From: Myxococcales bacterium UBA1660
Lineage (GTDB): Bacteria; Myxococcota_A; Polyangia; Polyangiales; Houyiibacteriaceae
Length of the DNA stretch: 64,000 bases
Direction: 5' to 3'
NCBI GenBank assembly: GCA_002320815.1
Contig: DCLA01000128.1
Coordinates: 150,332-214,331, forward strand
Shown here in pieces: positions 62,134 to 64,000 of this stretch. Numbering within the stretch: position 1 is the first letter of the stretch; every line of letters starts with the position of its first letter. The notes beneath the pieces are model-generated. The model did not search any database, was not told where the DNA came from, and was given only the letters and a program-made list of their open reading frames with translations. The position numbers were made by a program, and so were the translations under genes.

Positions 62134-63915
62134 CTACTTCTTCCCGCCGAAGAGCTTGCCGAAGATGCCGGTGTCGCTCTTCTTGCTCTTGTCGTCTTCG
62201 AGCGCGGCGTGGGAACCGGTGTCGAGGCCGCGCATCTTGGCCAGGCGAACCTGACGCTGCGCGTCGACGTTCTTGGGGTAGAGCTTGGCGACCTTCTCGA
62301 AGAGGCGGACGGCGCCCGCCTTGTTGCCCTGCCGGTCGAAGATGCGGGCCTTGGTCATCAGCGCGCGCTCGTGACCCTCGAAGAGCATCAAGGCCTCGTC
62401 GAGGGACCGGAGCGCAGCCTCGGTCTTCCCGCCCTCCGAGCTCCAGAGGATGAGGCCCAGGGCCGCATGATAGTCGGCCTCGTTGGGCACGATCTCGAGG
62501 AGCTCGCGCGCGAGGGCCTCGGCGCGGTCCCACTCTTTGCGCCGAATGAGCACCTCGACCTTCTGGAACTCCATCGCCGCCCCGAGGATCCGCTGGAGCT
62601 CCCGGTCCGCCTTGGGCGTCCCCCCGCCGCCTTGGACGGTCTTGAGGTACTTCCCGCGCTCGTCGACGTCCGAGAGCGTCTCGTGGGCGCTGGTCAGGTG
62701 CTGGAAGATCTCGTCGGCGAGCGGCCGGAGCTCGGCGAGGTCCGGCGGGAGTCGGTCCGGGTGCCACTTCTTCACCTGGGCGAAGTAGGCATCGCGAATG
62801 GACTCCGCGTTGGCCGAGTGGGACACGCCGAGCATCTGGAAGTAGGTCTGCTCGTCGAGGGTGCGCGCCTTGGTGATCACCTGCTGCCAGCGCTCCTGGG
62901 CCTCCGGGGGGAGGCTGGCGCGGGGTGCGGGGTAGCGATCGGTCTCGCGGGGGATGCGCGACGAGATCTGCCGGTTCTGGGCAGGGGGGGTCGCGTCGCC
63001 GGAGGCGCGGGTCGGCTGGGGTGTCGCGGGGCGCGGTCGGGGGGCAGCGGGCGCGGCGGAAGGGGTCGCGGTCGAGGGGGTCGCGGTAGAAGGGGTCGCG
63101 GTAGAAGGGGTCGAGGGGGTCGCCGGGGTCGAGGGGCCGGCGGTGGCGGTCGCCGGGGTCGCGGAGGCGGTCGCCGGGGTCGCGGTCGATCGGGCCGGAG
63201 GGCCGGCGGAAGGGGTCGCCGGGGTCGAGGCGGTCGCCGGGGCCGAGGAGCGCGTGCCCTGCGGGGCGGAGCTGCGGCCGGGCGCCGACGAGGGCCGTCC
63301 TGGTGCGCCCTCGCCGCTCTGGGTCATCTCGGTGAGCGACTGCCGTTCGAACGAGCCCTCGAAGACCTCCAGTCCTCGGGTGATCGCCAGCGCGTAGAGC
63401 ACGCGGGTCGCCGACTTGGCGTGCCCCGCCCCACCGATGGCCGCCGCCACCGTCGAGGGCATCGCGCGGAAGGCGTCGAGGAACGCCTGCTCCCGGGCGA
63501 TGAACCCATACGCCGCGAGGTCTACCCCCCGCGCGAGGCGGAGCGGCTGACCGGCGAAGCGAGCGAAGACCCCCTCGGCCGCGTCGTCCGGGACTCCCCC
63601 GCGCAGGCCCGCGACCAGGAGGGCCCGGTAGTCGATGGCGCCCTCCAGCTGCCCCGGCCCGACGAGGTCCTCACGGTAGAACGCGTAGGTCGTCGTGCGC
63701 CGGAAGAGGGGGAGCAGGCCGCGCACCAGATCCGCGCTCGGCTGGAGCAAGCGCGCGCGGACCACCTGGCCATCGCGGAAGTAGAGACGGTCTTGCCCCG
63801 ACGTCTCGCCCCAGACCGCCAACGTGCCCTCCATGCCCCGCTGGGCGATCGAGACGATCACATGGGCGAAGGGGGTCTGCTCCAGAGAGCCATGCGCGAT
63901 CGGTTCGGGCGCCAT
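62134..63915 (-). CDS. DUF4388 - J domain - TPR fusion protein
   Basis: A 593-residue soluble protein. The N-terminus (about 1-200) has DUF4388/PatA-like sequence (GSLEQTPFAHVIVSIAQRG, RLYFRDGQVVRARLL). A Ser/Thr/Ala/Pro-rich linker with STATP repeats (about 205-320) follows. A DnaJ-type J domain (about 355-425) has YFQMLGVSHSANAESIRDAY and the HPD motif in KKWHPDRLP. The C-terminus has TPR repeats. The HPD motif means it can stimulate an Hsp70 ATPase. The start at 63915 has GGAG 5 nt upstream; an ATG at 63936 lacks one. This architecture recurs in myxobacteria and is poorly understood. Confidence 0.8.
   Translation of the reverse strand: MAPEPIAHGSLEQTPFAHVIVSIAQRGMEGTLAVWGETSGQDRLYFRDGQVVRARLLQPSADLVRGLLPLFRRTTTYAFYREDLVGPGQLEGAIDYRALLVAGLRGGVPDDAAEGVFARFAGQPLRLARGVDLAAYGFIAREQAFLDAFRAMPSTVAAAIGGAGHAKSATRVLYALAITRGLEVFEGSFERQSLTEMTQSGEGAPGRPSSAPGRSSAPQGTRSSAPATASTPATPSAGPPARSTATPATASATPATATAGPSTPATPSTPSTATPSTATPSTATPSAAPAAPRPRPATPQPTRASGDATPPAQNRQISSRIPRETDRYPAPRASLPPEAQERWQQVITKARTLDEQTYFQMLGVSHSANAESIRDAYFAQVKKWHPDRLPPDLAELRPLADEIFQHLTSAHETLSDVDERGKYLKTVQGGGGTPKADRELQRILGAAMEFQKVEVLIRRKEWDRAEALARELLEIVPNEADYHAALGLILWSSEGGKTEAALRSLDEALMLFEGHERALMTKARIFDRQGNKAGAVRLFEKVAKLYPKNVDAQRQVRLAKMRGLDTGSHAALEDDKSKKSDTGIFGKLFGGKK
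63061..63105 (-). repeat. 15-bp tandem repeats in the STATP linker
   Basis: Three near-identical 15-bp units (63061-63075, 63076-63090, 63091-63105) plus degenerate copies on either side encode the STATP repeats of the DUF4388-J protein linker. Confidence 0.8.
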
Positions 63916-64000
63916 CCGAGCTCCATGCTCGCACATCGGCGCGCCCCGATCGATGGGCGTCGGGGGTCCGGCCGGCGCGCATGGGGGAACGGGGCGCATG

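Noticed and set aside
63000..63260. CRISPR-like repeats
   Set aside because: Units are 15 bp, contiguous, in frame and encode STATP; there are no spacers.

Overview
The window reads as a chromosomal segment of a GC-rich Myxococcota bacterium, probably from the Polyangiales/Sandaracinaceae side. This rests on gene content and style, with no marker tree behind it. The supporting signs are very high GC at third codon positions, four Hanks-type Ser/Thr kinases, a MYXO-CTERM-like C-terminal sorting tail, MopE-like Cys-rich surface proteins, a DUF1552/DUF1592 pair, and many lipoproteins with Asp-rich spacers. GTG starts are very common. Four-base stop/start overlaps (ATGA, GTGA, TTGA) join many neighbours, so most genes sit in tight, translationally coupled operons. 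I see no rRNA, tRNA, CRISPR array, insertion sequence or prophage.

Layout. 0.2-5.1 kb: two large secreted Cys-rich surface proteins separated by strong hairpins. 5.2-9.0 kb: a PLP aminotransferase, a DUF2845 protein, and on the minus strand an aldehyde dehydrogenase with a 2TM protein. 9.4-12.5 kb (minus): a coupled DUF1552 / haem-c DUF1592 pair. 12.6-16.3 kb: an overlapping four-gene ECF sigma operon. 16.3-18.7 kb (minus): an OPT-family transporter with a small coupled partner. 18.8-24.5 kb: a PQQ-type sugar dehydrogenase, a Xaa-Pro aminopeptidase, a frameshifted membrane protein and a UvrD/PcrA helicase. 24.5-30.3 kb: two similar transmembrane kinases, then a TPR protein and a Cys-rich lipoprotein. 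30.4-33.3 kb: an FmdB zinc ribbon, a C45 acyltransferase, and an HxlR regulator divergent from a frameshifted quinone reductase. 33.4-34.6 kb (minus): YbjN-like and PspA. 34.7-42.4 kb (minus): a lipase lipoprotein, an M48-like peptidase and a 1673-residue DUF4011-type helicase. 42.5-49.1 kb (minus): an AblB-like acetyltransferase and three proteins that together carry eight DsbA-like thioredoxin domains. 49.3-55.3 kb: an unknown secreted protein, an AmgK-like sugar kinase, a divergent kinase/lipoprotein/RsmG-like run, and a TPR/receiver pair. 55.4-59.6 kb (minus): rpmH-rnpA-yidC-jag-kinase. 59.7-63.9 kb: radC, a beta-propeller protein and a DUF4388-J-domain-TPR protein.

How it fits together. 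Much of the window concerns the cell envelope: export and membrane insertion (yidC, jag), envelope stress (pspA), disulfide chemistry (the DsbA arrays), disulfide-rich surface proteins that could be substrates of that chemistry, and kinases whose tails reach outside the cytoplasm. The most unusual blocks are the eight-domain DsbA cluster (43537-49060) and the overlapping M48-like peptidase / giant DUF4011 helicase pair (34680-40894). Two genes (near 22094 and 33037) carry single-base frameshifts in short homopolymers and may be sequencing errors.
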